Below, in pieces: positions 34,678 through 43,855 of a DNA stretch of 64,000 nt. Numbering within the stretch: the first letter of the stretch is position 1; the number at the start of each line of letters is the position of its first letter. This stretch comes from SG8-4 sp964598225. Lineage in GTDB: Bacteria > Planctomycetota > Phycisphaerae > Sedimentisphaerales > Anaerobacaceae. The notes beneath the pieces are model-generated. The model made no database searches and had not been told where the DNA came from. It was given only the letters and a program-made list of their open reading frames with translations. The position numbers and the translations under genes were made by a program. Location: contig CAZRBG010000030.1 in NCBI GenBank assembly GCA_964598225.1, positions 3,670-67,669 of the forward strand, read 5' to 3'.

Positions 34678-35026
34678 TAAGAGCCATCGGCAGTACTGTA
34701 ACTACTCTTATTTAGTGGGTAGAGCAGACGGGATCGTGGCGAGGCCGCCCCGGCCTTGTGTCCCGCCGGCATCCTGCCGTCGCGCGCACTATAGAGTACA
34801 AGGGCGAGACGCCCTCGCCACGGACTGCGTCAGCGACCACCAATTTAAGGTAGTCGTAGTACTACCGCGCTGCCTACGTACATGTTTAAAGAGACACAGC
34901 CAGCCCAAACGACAATCTGGATGAGGCTGCCACCCATCGTTCGTAGTGACGCCGTCAGGCGTTTTTTAAATGCCCTTACGGGCACACTACAAACGATCGG
35001 TGGCAGCCTCAAGCTCTTACATACCG
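34678..35026. repeat. Gap of 349 bp made of palindromic repeats
   Basis: Two elements. About 34734-34821 starts CGTGGCGAGG and ends CCTCGCCACG, a perfect 10-base inverted repeat around GC-rich palindromes. 34921-35011 is a longer element: outer arms GAGGCTGCCACCCATCGTTC and GATCGGTGGCAGCCTC pair over about 26 bases with two mismatches. Inside are two separate small hairpins, ACGCCgtcaGGCGT and TGCCCttaCGGGCA, so the whole can fold as a three-way junction. The two convergent genes end on either side; no gene is seen within. Confidence 0.75.
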
Positions 35027-37993
35027 TTACCGGGCGCCTCTGTCGAGATCGGCAGGCAAAGGTTCGAAAGAAAGCCTCGACCATGGCTTGACATGTCCTT
35101 TTTTGAGGAGAACCTCTGTCGTGCCATTTCGCTGCAGAGCCGCTTGGTACGTGCCGTCCGTACCCAGATGAATGATCTCCGATTCGTCGCCCAGACTTAC
35201 GCGAACGCAGGTTGGTGAAAATCTCTCAACCTTGGGCCCTCTTTGGCCTCGGCGGTGCGGAATGAGCAAAACGAGCCAGTTGGTTCTGCCGGCATCGCCT
35301 TTGACGCGCAGCCATTTGCCCATCTCGCCGCTGTGCTCGAAGTTTTTGTCCCACGTACCCGGCTGAAAATCCTCCGGGATATAGTGGCCGAAATGCTCGT
35401 CTTCGTATTCTTCTCCCTTGAAATTTCGGAGACTGCCCTTGGTTCGCTGCCTGCTCCAGCCCCACTGGCGTTTCTCGAAAGACTCTATCCTCGGCTCGAC
35501 AAAATGTACATTAACGTCGACGTCAAGCTGACCCGGAAAGAAGAAGGTCCGGCCGTTTCGGCGTATGTCGCGCGCCAGCATGTGCAGGTTCCACCACACC
35601 TGCTGCGGAGAAGAAATCTCATCCCGCACCACCAGATAGTCGGCAATCTTGCTTCGCTTCGGATCGTGCTTGACCAGCACCGCATACCGCCGCGTCGTCC
35701 AGGGCTCATTCTCCGACAGGTAACTCGTCGGATATTCCCATCCCGGCTTGATTGTATGGTGCGGCTCCATCGGGACGTGACTAATTCGCCGGGTCTGTTC
35801 GTCGGCCACGAAAACAACGGCCGCATCTGAACTCGCGAACGCTCGCCGGACAGCAACGGCGACAGGCCGCAGCCCGTTCATATCCGGGCGATTGTGCATC
35901 GAAGCGCTCCAGGGTCTCGGCGAGTAATGACACGCATAATCCAGCGCCAACGGCGTGCCCAGGCTGCAAAAATAGAAAGACAGTTCATCGCCCTGGTAGT
36001 GATTTCTGGCCGGACCGGCTTTGATCGTAACGAACGATTCGTGCCCGTCATTGTAGGGGTTTCCCCGCAACATCGCGCCGAAGCCATAGAACTCTCTGCT
36101 GCTTAGGTCAAGGGCAGCGTCCCACTTCTGCGGAAAGCGTTTTAGCTGCCGGGCAAACAGATCGTCAACACCTTCATAGAATTGCCCCATCTCATTCAAT
36201 TCCTTTACGTAACTGCCCGGATGGGTGTCTCCTATGGGGGCTTTCTGGCGCCTGCCGTAGCGCGGATCAACCGGGCCGTGCATACAGGCGAGATAATTCG
36301 CAACCTCTTTCAAACGCGGCCATTTCTCAAATGGCCGGGCCAGCCCCGCGTCTTTGACCATCTTTGCGTAATCGGCTATGTGAAAAAAGAACGCCGAATA
36401 GCTCAGGCTCTCCTGCCACGCCCCGCCGGGATAACTGTCGCGCATAAGGTTCTTATGTAATTCATCGACGCCGTAATTCGTCCAGCGATCAGCGTGCGGA
36501 TGATCCGGCATTAAAAGGCCGATCTGCAACGGGACATTGTACATATCGGTGTGGAAATTGGGATTTCCCACGTTTCGCCAATCGTATTGCGGTCCCGGCC
36601 AATAATCAGGGTCCATAAATACATACGCGAGCATGGCGAGGTCCCGGCTCCTGACTTTCCTGCCGCTTTCGACCATTTTGCCAAGGTTCGACCTCACTCG
36701 CCGCGGAAACGTCGTCGGATTCAACTGATGGCGATTGAACGGACCGAACCAGGCCTTTGCCAGGCCGTAATCGTACTGCTCGGCGTCGGATTGCCAGTGG
36801 AGAATCCATTCGTTCAGCACCCCCTCCAGCGGTATATCCGCCCGCGCCCGCGTTAATAGATCCAACTTTTCGCGGACCTCGATCGGGCCGGGAATTATCG
36901 CCCACTTTCGTTTTCCGCCGTTTGTGGGAATCTTGAGCCAGACCCGCCCGGCTTTTTCCCGGTGGCCGTGTACTGAAAGATTCTGAGAAACCAGGCTTAC
37001 TCCCTCCGGCGTCGCCCACTCACTGCCCCGAACTGTTGCAAACCCGATGCCGTGGTCGGCGCCGGAGTTGTAGATGAAGGCATACGGACCGCCTCCGTAC
37101 CATATATCTCTCCAGACCGGGCCCAAGGTCGCGATGGGATGCTGAGGCGGCTGAATCGTCGAATCTTCTTTTTTGCCGCCGGGGCGGAAGGTGCGAGCAT
37201 TGTACGTGTGCGGATGGTAGACGAAATCCGCTTTCAGGCGGGCCATGTCGAACCTGATGTATGAGCCGGATCCAAGTGAATATTCATCGGAGACGTCTAT
37301 CCAGGGATCGCCGGCGCGAAACTTGAACTCAATCCGATATTGATGATTCGGATTCCTGAATCGGAAAGTCCGTCTCAGTATGCACCTCGCCGGTCCTTTC
37401 TCGATCCACCGGTCTTTAACGCCCAGAGCTCCAACGCCCTCAGGCCAGGCGAACGTCCCCAGATTCCCGGCTCCGCCAACGGCAGCAACCGAATTTATCG
37501 GCATAGGAACCGACGCGTCGAAAACCACCTCATAGATTCCATTATTAACTGTAATGCGATTGCTGTCTTCGTGTACCAACAGCTTCGGAAGTTTCGGCCC
37601 CTGCGTATTATTCTGATCGAAAGCAACGATTTTTAGCATTGTCGAACTGTTTTTGTCGAGACGAATATTGGCAAGTACTCTTAATTCGACGGCGCCCTTG
37701 AGGACTTCGGTTTCTCTCAGCAGCCTGCCCTCGCGATAGAACTGGGCGGGGACTACGGAATCCTTATCCTTGCCGCGTGATTGCAGCAGCCGCATTCGGT
37801 CAACAGTAATCTCTTTGCCTTCGGTCTCAACCGCTACGTCGAATGTAATCCATTCATCCCGCCAGCTTACGCCCAGAGGTTCGTCTATTACAAACCCGCC
37901 AAGCTCGGAAGTTTCTGCCGGTGACGACAGCGCCGGCGAATTCAACAAGCTTATAATCGCCATTATGACTTTGAGCGTTATTCTCGTTCTCAC
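35027..37993 (-). CDS. Secreted heparinase II/III-like polysaccharide lyase candidate
   Basis: A 988-residue exported protein (signal peptide about 7-24, SPALSSPAE). The first ~380 residues are beta-rich. A helical toroid region follows with GNPNFHTDMYNVPLQIGLLM, where an Asn-x-His pair sits as in heparinase-II-type lyases, and SYPGGAWQESLSYSAFFFHIADY. The C-terminal part is a beta-sheet domain (SFVTIKAGPARNHYQGDELSFYF, a self-evident heparinase II/III C-domain pattern with GP-x-x-NHYQ-x-D). This family splits uronic-acid polysaccharides by beta-elimination. It stands alone on the minus strand between convergent and divergent neighbours. Lyase function likely, substrate unknown. Confidence 0.8.
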   Translation of the reverse strand: MRTRITLKVIMAIISLLNSPALSSPAETSELGGFVIDEPLGVSWRDEWITFDVAVETEGKEITVDRMRLLQSRGKDKDSVVPAQFYREGRLLRETEVLKGAVELRVLANIRLDKNSSTMLKIVAFDQNNTQGPKLPKLLVHEDSNRITVNNGIYEVVFDASVPMPINSVAAVGGAGNLGTFAWPEGVGALGVKDRWIEKGPARCILRRTFRFRNPNHQYRIEFKFRAGDPWIDVSDEYSLGSGSYIRFDMARLKADFVYHPHTYNARTFRPGGKKEDSTIQPPQHPIATLGPVWRDIWYGGGPYAFIYNSGADHGIGFATVRGSEWATPEGVSLVSQNLSVHGHREKAGRVWLKIPTNGGKRKWAIIPGPIEVREKLDLLTRARADIPLEGVLNEWILHWQSDAEQYDYGLAKAWFGPFNRHQLNPTTFPRRVRSNLGKMVESGRKVRSRDLAMLAYVFMDPDYWPGPQYDWRNVGNPNFHTDMYNVPLQIGLLMPDHPHADRWTNYGVDELHKNLMRDSYPGGAWQESLSYSAFFFHIADYAKMVKDAGLARPFEKWPRLKEVANYLACMHGPVDPRYGRRQKAPIGDTHPGSYVKELNEMGQFYEGVDDLFARQLKRFPQKWDAALDLSSREFYGFGAMLRGNPYNDGHESFVTIKAGPARNHYQGDELSFYFCSLGTPLALDYACHYSPRPWSASMHNRPDMNGLRPVAVAVRRAFASSDAAVVFVADEQTRRISHVPMEPHHTIKPGWEYPTSYLSENEPWTTRRYAVLVKHDPKRSKIADYLVVRDEISSPQQVWWNLHMLARDIRRNGRTFFFPGQLDVDVNVHFVEPRIESFEKRQWGWSRQRTKGSLRNFKGEEYEDEHFGHYIPEDFQPGTWDKNFEHSGEMGKWLRVKGDAGRTNWLVLLIPHRRGQRGPKVERFSPTCVRVSLGDESEIIHLGTDGTYQAALQRNGTTEVLLKKGHVKPWSRLSFEPLPADLDRGAR

Positions 37994-38235
37994 AGGGAAT
38001 ATCCTTTATCAAGACTGTTGCAAAATTCAGTTTGTAAGTATATTACTGAATTCGGCGGCGTTCGTCACGAGATTTCAGGAATACCTTTCACTGGACAGGC
38101 CATTACGGATCAGACTTGTAGCGAAGAGCTTGAGAGAGAAACCGTTTATAATTGACTCTGGAGCGATTTTTGACTATCCTTGGATAGTGTTTTCGGCATC
38201 GAAGCCGGCAGGACAATTTCGTTTGGGACGCGGCT
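37994..38235. promoter_or_regulatory. Divergent intergenic region
   Basis: A 242-bp gap between the heparinase-like gene (minus) and the HzsA-like fusion gene (plus), so it should hold both promoters. It is more AT-rich than its flanks. I could not fix a -35/-10 pair or an operator. Confidence 0.4.
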
Positions 38236-41200
38236 ATGAAAGTGATGAAAATAAACCGTATGACAGGCACCGCCGACCGATACTGTTTCGGTGTGCGGCG
38301 CACACCCTACTTCCTGTTCTTTGGCCTTATTCTGACGATTTTGTGTTCTTTTGCTATTGCGGCGCCGCCCAAATCGAGCCGTTCCGGCGGCGATCAGAAG
38401 GTACGATACCTGCTCGACTATGATTTCGAGCCTCTCCGTCTGGCGATTAATGATCTGATAGGGACTTTCGGCAGCGAATACCCGAGTGGCGGCGAGTACA
38501 TCAGGCGTCTGGAGGAGCTGAAATCGGCAAGGGCGGCGGCTCTGTCGCTTGACCATAACAGCAACACGCGAAAGACCGAGTTGCAGAGACTCGCCCGCGA
38601 GCTGCCGAAACTGCAATACGATGCTCTGCTCTCAAATCCACTGCTCGACTTCGACGAGCTTATTCTGCTCAAGCGAAAACGCGGCCAGCTCGGCCTGCCG
38701 GTCAACCACAAGTGTAACACTGGTATCAAGCGGACCGGCTACGACAACGAAATCGCAGCGCTCTCCCTCAAGGGACGCCTTACGGCGGGGCCGGTTCATC
38801 CGACCGGAAAGATGAGAACGATCTTTCAACCGAAGGGCACTCAGTACGTAGGCGAGATCGACCTGCATTACGATGGCGAAAAGATGCTCTTCACCATGCC
38901 GACCGGACCGGCATGGCAGATATTCGAGATCGGCACCGACGGCAGGAATCTGCGGCAGGTCTCGCGAGACGACCACCCGGACGTAGACAATTTCGACGCG
39001 TGTTATCTTCCTGATGGTCGAGTCGTTTACGTCTCAACAGCTTCGTACACCGCCGTTCCCTGTTGGCACGGCAAAGAGCGGGCATGCAACATATATCTGA
39101 TGGACGGCGACGGCGACAACGTACGGCAATTATGCTTCGATCAGGACCTCGACCTGCACCCGTCGGTGCTGCCTACCGGGCAGGTAATCTTCAGCCGGTG
39201 GGACTACACCGGCCCGATGCACATTTACCTGCGGCCGCTGATGGCAATGAACCCGGACGGCACCGGCCAGCGGGCTATCTACGGCAGCAATTCCTACTGG
39301 CCCAACGCGCTGTATTACCCTCGCGGCATACCTGGTTCGCCCGGCAAGATTATCGCAATCATCGCGGGCTATCACGGCGTGCCGCGAATGGGCGAGCTGG
39401 GTCTGATCGACACGACCAAGGGCTGGCATGAAGCCGACGGCGTGGTCCAGAAAATTCCGGGACGAGGCGAGCCCGTCGAAACGGTCATCCGAGATAACCT
39501 CGTCAATAAGTCGTGGCCGAAGTTCCTGCACCCCTATCCGCTGAGCGACAAGTATTTCCTCGTGGCGGCACAGACAGGACACAAGCGCCCCTGGGGGATA
39601 TATCTTGTGGACATATTCGACAATATGCTGGGTGTCTGCATTAATCCTCGGTTCGATTTCTTCGAGCCAATTCCGCTGAAGGAAACTCCGAAGCCGCCCG
39701 AAATTCCGGACCGGGTAGATCTGGAGCGCGACTACGCGGTCGTTTATCTGGACGACATATACACCGGGCCGGGGCTGGCCGGCGTTCCTCGCGGCACGAT
39801 TAAGAAGCTGAGGGTCGTGGCGTATCACTTCGGCTATCCGGGGATGGCCGGGCCGGATAAGATCGGTTGCGGCGGCCCCTGGGAAGTGATGCGGATTCTC
39901 GGCACAGTGGACGTTCACAAAGACGGCTCGGCCATGTTCGAGGTCCCGGCCAATACTCCGCTGACCGTCCAGCCTCTTGATAAAGAGGGCAAGGCGGTCC
40001 AATTGATGCGGAGCTGGTTCACTGCGATGCCGGGAGAAACTCTGTCATGTGTCGGCTGCCACGAGCAGTCGCCGCAGCTTCCCGTGCTGCGGCAAAGACA
40101 GGCCGCGAATCGCCCGCCGGTGCAGATCGAACCCTGGTACGGACCGGCGAGAGGTTTTGATTTCGAAAGAGAGGTCCAGCCGGTGCTCGATGAGTACTGC
40201 GTCGGTTGTCACAATCCCGATACTTCGGGGCCGGACCGCTCGGAGATGCTCGATCTGCGGGCGGAGCGTTTTGTGAAGCATTATCGCGGACGGCTGCTGA
40301 CGAAACTGGGACAGAGACGGCTGCACCCTGTCGTTCGCAAAGCCTTCGGCGGCGCCTGGATTAAGTATACCCCCGCATACGAGGCGTTGATACCTTACAT
40401 CCGCAGGGTGAACGTCGAAGACGACGTCAACCTGCTCGTAGCCGGGGAGTATCACGCCGACACGAGCGAACTGATCCAGATGCTCAGTAAAGGCCACTAC
40501 GGCGTAAAACTTGACGCCGAAGCCAGGGATCGGCTCATAACGTGGATCGACTTGAACGGCCCATGTCACGGCACGTGGAGAGATGTAGGACCGATGCCGG
40601 AAGGAGCAGCCCGGCGTCGGCGCGAGCTGCAAGCGCTCTACCACGGTCCGAAAAAAGATCCGGAGGAGATTCCGAACACCGTTTGTAGTGACGCCGTAAG
40701 GCGTTATTTACAACATGCCCCTTCGACAAGCTCAGGGCAGGCTCTGAGCGAAGTCGAACGGGTTGCCCCACCGAAAGCCGGGCGCAATGGTGGGGCAAGC
40801 CCCACCCTGGATAGGGAGCGGGACAGCACCCCACGATACGCCCAGAACAGCGCCGGCGTTTCTGAAAAGATTATCGACATAGACGGCGTGAAAATCAAGC
40901 TGGTGCGAATTCCCGCCGGGACGTTCACGATGGGCCATCCGGAAAATCGAGCCGATGAAGGGCCGGCCGCCCCTGTCGAGATCGCCCGCGATTTCTGGAT
41001 GGCAAGCTGCGAAGTTACCAACGAATTGTACAACAAATTCGATCCCGAACACGATTCGGGATACTTCACCAAGCGCTTCCAGGGCCCGGACGGCCCCGGA
41101 CTGTCGCTGGCCGAGCTGCATCAGCCGGTGGTTCGCGTGTCGTGGAAGCGTGCGATTGAGTTCTGCGAGTGGCTCTCGCTCAAGACCGGCATGAAATTCA

Positions 41201-41808
41201 CCCTGCCAACCGAGGCGCAGTGGGAATACGCCTGTCGGGCGGGAACGACAAGTGCGTTATCTTACGGCCATGTCGATGCCGATTTCACCGGCTGGGCGAA
41301 TGTAGCCGATGCATCGCTGAGCGTCAGCCCAAAACCGACCGGCGGGCTGGAATCCAATATCATCGCCCACTTCGGCAAAGGCATTCTGGAATCGGCGGTC
41401 TTCGGCGGCAATATCATCTGCGACACACGCTACAACGATAAGGCAATTGCGACCGCGGACGCAGGCAGCTACAAGCCCAACGCGTGGGGCCTTTACGACA
41501 TGCACGGCAACGCGGCCGAATGGACCCGAACGACATACAAAGCGTATCCATACAAGCAAGATGACGGACGCAACAACATGACCGAATCCGGCAGCACCGT
41601 AAGGCGTCCCTCACAGGAGAAAGTCGTCCGAGGCGGCTCGTGGCACGATCGTCCTAAGCGATGCAGATCGTCTTTCCGCCTGAGTTACCCGGCCTGGCAG
41701 CGCGTCCACAACGTCGGATTCCGCGTCGTAAGTGAGGTCGAATCTCCGTCTCAAAAATACGCAGCCTCGCCGGACAACGGTAAAACCCAAGAAACACAGG
41801 ATGATTGA
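38236..41808 (+). CDS. HzsA-like propeller / di-haem cytochrome c fused to formylglycine-generating-enzyme-like domain
   Basis: An 1190-residue exported protein (hydrophobic signal/anchor about 25-43, FFGLILTILCSFAIAA). Residues about 180-560 are a TolB/WD-like propeller (YDGEKMLFTMPTGPAWQIFEI, CYLPDGRVVYVSTAS, VLPTGQVIFSRWDYTGPMHIYL) related to the middle domain of hydrazine synthase alpha. Haem sites CVGCHEQ (about 605) and CVGCHN (about 655) follow. Residues about 875-1175 are a SUMF1/FGE-sulfatase domain: VRIPAGTFTMGHPE, EVTNELYNKF, PVVRVSWKRAIEFCEWL, TEAQWEYACRAGT, HGNAAEWT, VVRGGSWHD. HzsA-related proteins are common in planctomycetes and do not imply anammox. The FGE part may bind rather than oxidise Cys. 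A repeat is inserted in frame at 40681-40818. Confidence 0.85.
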   Translation: MKVMKINRMTGTADRYCFGVRRTPYFLFFGLILTILCSFAIAAPPKSSRSGGDQKVRYLLDYDFEPLRLAINDLIGTFGSEYPSGGEYIRRLEELKSARAAALSLDHNSNTRKTELQRLARELPKLQYDALLSNPLLDFDELILLKRKRGQLGLPVNHKCNTGIKRTGYDNEIAALSLKGRLTAGPVHPTGKMRTIFQPKGTQYVGEIDLHYDGEKMLFTMPTGPAWQIFEIGTDGRNLRQVSRDDHPDVDNFDACYLPDGRVVYVSTASYTAVPCWHGKERACNIYLMDGDGDNVRQLCFDQDLDLHPSVLPTGQVIFSRWDYTGPMHIYLRPLMAMNPDGTGQRAIYGSNSYWPNALYYPRGIPGSPGKIIAIIAGYHGVPRMGELGLIDTTKGWHEADGVVQKIPGRGEPVETVIRDNLVNKSWPKFLHPYPLSDKYFLVAAQTGHKRPWGIYLVDIFDNMLGVCINPRFDFFEPIPLKETPKPPEIPDRVDLERDYAVVYLDDIYTGPGLAGVPRGTIKKLRVVAYHFGYPGMAGPDKIGCGGPWEVMRILGTVDVHKDGSAMFEVPANTPLTVQPLDKEGKAVQLMRSWFTAMPGETLSCVGCHEQSPQLPVLRQRQAANRPPVQIEPWYGPARGFDFEREVQPVLDEYCVGCHNPDTSGPDRSEMLDLRAERFVKHYRGRLLTKLGQRRLHPVVRKAFGGAWIKYTPAYEALIPYIRRVNVEDDVNLLVAGEYHADTSELIQMLSKGHYGVKLDAEARDRLITWIDLNGPCHGTWRDVGPMPEGAARRRRELQALYHGPKKDPEEIPNTVCSDAVRRYLQHAPSTSSGQALSEVERVAPPKAGRNGGASPTLDRERDSTPRYAQNSAGVSEKIIDIDGVKIKLVRIPAGTFTMGHPENRADEGPAAPVEIARDFWMASCEVTNELYNKFDPEHDSGYFTKRFQGPDGPGLSLAELHQPVVRVSWKRAIEFCEWLSLKTGMKFTLPTEAQWEYACRAGTTSALSYGHVDADFTGWANVADASLSVSPKPTGGLESNIIAHFGKGILESAVFGGNIICDTRYNDKAIATADAGSYKPNAWGLYDMHGNAAEWTRTTYKAYPYKQDDGRNNMTESGSTVRRPSQEKVVRGGSWHDRPKRCRSSFRLSYPAWQRVHNVGFRVVSEVESPSQKYAASPDNGKTQETQDD
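40681..40818. repeat. Dispersed repeat inserted in frame inside the HzsA-FGE gene
   Basis: GTTTGTAGTGACGCCGTAAG then GCGTTATTTACAACATGCCC matches the left half of the palindromic element at 34921-35011. AAGCTCAGGGCAGGCTCTGA and GCGAAGTCGAACGGGTTGCC match the repeat at 23592-23645. It occupies codons 816-861, between the cytochrome c and FGE domains, adds about 46 residues (ending near NGGASPTLD) and introduces no stop. Confidence 0.8.
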
Positions 41809-41891
41809 GGTGGCAACCGCTAAAGAATTGCAACGGCGAATCGGCACTACTTCAACTCATAGATTAATAGATTAATCGCTTCAGAGAAAAG

Positions 41892-43787
41892 ATGATGCAT
41901 AACAAAAGAAACGGATTTGTTCTCCTTTCAGCAATATTAACCATTCCGCTTTGCCTTTCCCCGACTAACATCGCATCGGGTGAGAATTATCTCTCGCCCG
42001 CGGCGGTAGTCGCAGATTCGCAGAACAGGAAGTTATACATAGCCGAGGCGACGGCAAAACAAGTCGTAATCTTCGACATGCAGAAAGCAAAAGTCACAAA
42101 GGCGATCGATCTGCCGGCTGAGCCGACGGGATTGGCACTAACGAGCGATGGGACACTGCTCTACGTCACCTGTGCGGCTCCGGAGGGAAGCCTCTGCTTT
42201 ATCGAGACCGATAGCAGCAAGATAAAGGAGAATTTGTCAGCCGGGTACGGCGCTACAGCTCCGGTGCTCAGTCCCGACGGTAAAACACTTTACGTGTGCA
42301 ATCGGTTCGGCAACGATATATCGATCATCGACACCGAGCAAGGCAGGGAGATAACGACCGTCCCGGCCCTTCGCGAGCCTGTGGCTGCCGATATCACGCC
42401 GGACGGAAAGTGGCTTTACGTCGGGAATCATCTGCCCAACGAGCCGGCCAACAGCGATTCGGTCGGATGCAAGATTTCCGTCATTGATGCGCGGGCACCG
42501 GCCTTTGAGGTAGATATTTCCCTTCCCAACGGCAGCACCGATCTGCAGGATATTGCCGTCTCGCCGGACGGCAGATTCGTTTTCGTCTCGCACGTTCTCG
42601 CTCGATACACGGTCCCGACATCGCAGTTGGAGCGGGGATGGATGAATACCAACGCAATCAGCATCATAGACGTTAGATTCAAATCATTTCTGGAGACCGT
42701 CCTTTTGGACGACGTGGATCACGGGGCGGCGAATCCGTGGGCCCTCGAATGCACGAGCGACGGCAAATTTCTCTGCGTTACCCATGCCGGGACGCATGAG
42801 CTGAGCGTAATTAACGTTCGCTCTATGATGGAGAAGATATTCGCCCATCGCCGCCGCAATAAAGTGCGGGGCGAAAGATTTACGGGCGTTCCATACTCTT
42901 CATACGATTACGGCAGCGGAGGGGGCTCGAATATTCCCAACGAGCTGAGCTTTCTCTACGGCATTCGAGAGCGAATCGACCTGCCCGGCAAAGGGCCGCG
43001 GTCGCTGGCGGTTATCGACCGCAAAGCTTACGTCGCCGAGTACTTCACCGACAGCCTGGCCGTTGTAGATATTTCTGAGAATTCGCGGCATAAGACTTTA
43101 TCGATTGCTCTGGGGCCGAAAAGACCGATGACGGCCCGGCGCAAGGGTGAGATGCTCTTTAACGATGCGGAGATTTGTTTTCAAGGGTGGCAAAGCTGCG
43201 CAAGCTGCCACCCTTCGGACGCCCGCGCCGACGCATTGAACTGGGATCTGCTCAACGACGGCCTCGGCAATCCAAAGAACACCAAGAGTCTGCTGTATTC
43301 GCACCGGACGCCTCCTTCGATGATGAGCGGTGTCCGTGCGAACGCGGAAGCGGCCGTGCGTGCCGGGATCAGACACATCCTATTTTCCGTGCGTCCGGAA
43401 AAGGAAGCCCGGGCGATAGATGGATACCTCAAGTCGCTAAGGCCGGTTCCAAGCCCGCATCTCGTGAACGGCAAACTCAGCGAATCGGCCGGGCGAGGAC
43501 AAGAAGTATTTCATAAAGCCGAGTGCTCGTCGTGTCACAGCGGCCCTTTATTTACCAACCTGCGGGAGTACGACGTCGGCACTGGTGAAGGCCGGGAAAA
43601 AGGCCGGAAGTTCGACACACCCACACTGATCGAAATATGGCGAACGGCTCCGTATTTGTACGACGGGCGTGCGGCAACGATTAAGGACGTGGTGACAACC
43701 TTTAATCCGGAAGATAAACATGGACATACGTCCGATCTGTCTGAAGAGGAGACCAACGACCTGGTGGAGTTTGTCCTCTCTCAGTAG
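41892..43787 (+). CDS. YVTN beta-propeller protein with C-terminal di-haem cytochrome (MauG-like)
   Basis: A 631-residue exported protein (signal peptide ending near NIASGE). Residues about 30-410 are YVTN/lactonase-like propeller blades (SPDGKTLYVCNRFGNDISIID, TPDGKWLYVGNHL, SPDGRFVFVSHVL). Residues about 415-631 contain two c-type haem motifs, CASCH and CSSCH, in a cytochrome c peroxidase/MauG-like arrangement (GEMLFNDAEICFQGWQSCASC, GRGQEVFHKAECSSC, TPTLIEIWRTAPYLYDGR). It probably transfers electrons in the periplasm for a partner oxidoreductase. It follows the HzsA-FGE gene by 83 bp on the same strand. Confidence 0.88.
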   Translation: MMHNKRNGFVLLSAILTIPLCLSPTNIASGENYLSPAAVVADSQNRKLYIAEATAKQVVIFDMQKAKVTKAIDLPAEPTGLALTSDGTLLYVTCAAPEGSLCFIETDSSKIKENLSAGYGATAPVLSPDGKTLYVCNRFGNDISIIDTEQGREITTVPALREPVAADITPDGKWLYVGNHLPNEPANSDSVGCKISVIDARAPAFEVDISLPNGSTDLQDIAVSPDGRFVFVSHVLARYTVPTSQLERGWMNTNAISIIDVRFKSFLETVLLDDVDHGAANPWALECTSDGKFLCVTHAGTHELSVINVRSMMEKIFAHRRRNKVRGERFTGVPYSSYDYGSGGGSNIPNELSFLYGIRERIDLPGKGPRSLAVIDRKAYVAEYFTDSLAVVDISENSRHKTLSIALGPKRPMTARRKGEMLFNDAEICFQGWQSCASCHPSDARADALNWDLLNDGLGNPKNTKSLLYSHRTPPSMMSGVRANAEAAVRAGIRHILFSVRPEKEARAIDGYLKSLRPVPSPHLVNGKLSESAGRGQEVFHKAECSSCHSGPLFTNLREYDVGTGEGREKGRKFDTPTLIEIWRTAPYLYDGRAATIKDVVTTFNPEDKHGHTSDLSEEETNDLVEFVLSQ

Positions 43788-43855
43788 GATCGGGACTGCT
43801 CATCAATCGCCACAAGGTGTGCGATGCACACTCTACCGATCAGAAGGATAGCATT

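Noticed and set aside
38236..41808. Anammox hydrazine synthase
   Set aside because: The propeller resembles the hydrazine synthase alpha middle domain, but HzsA-related proteins are widespread in planctomycetes, and no HzsB/C or hydrazine dehydrogenase gene is present.
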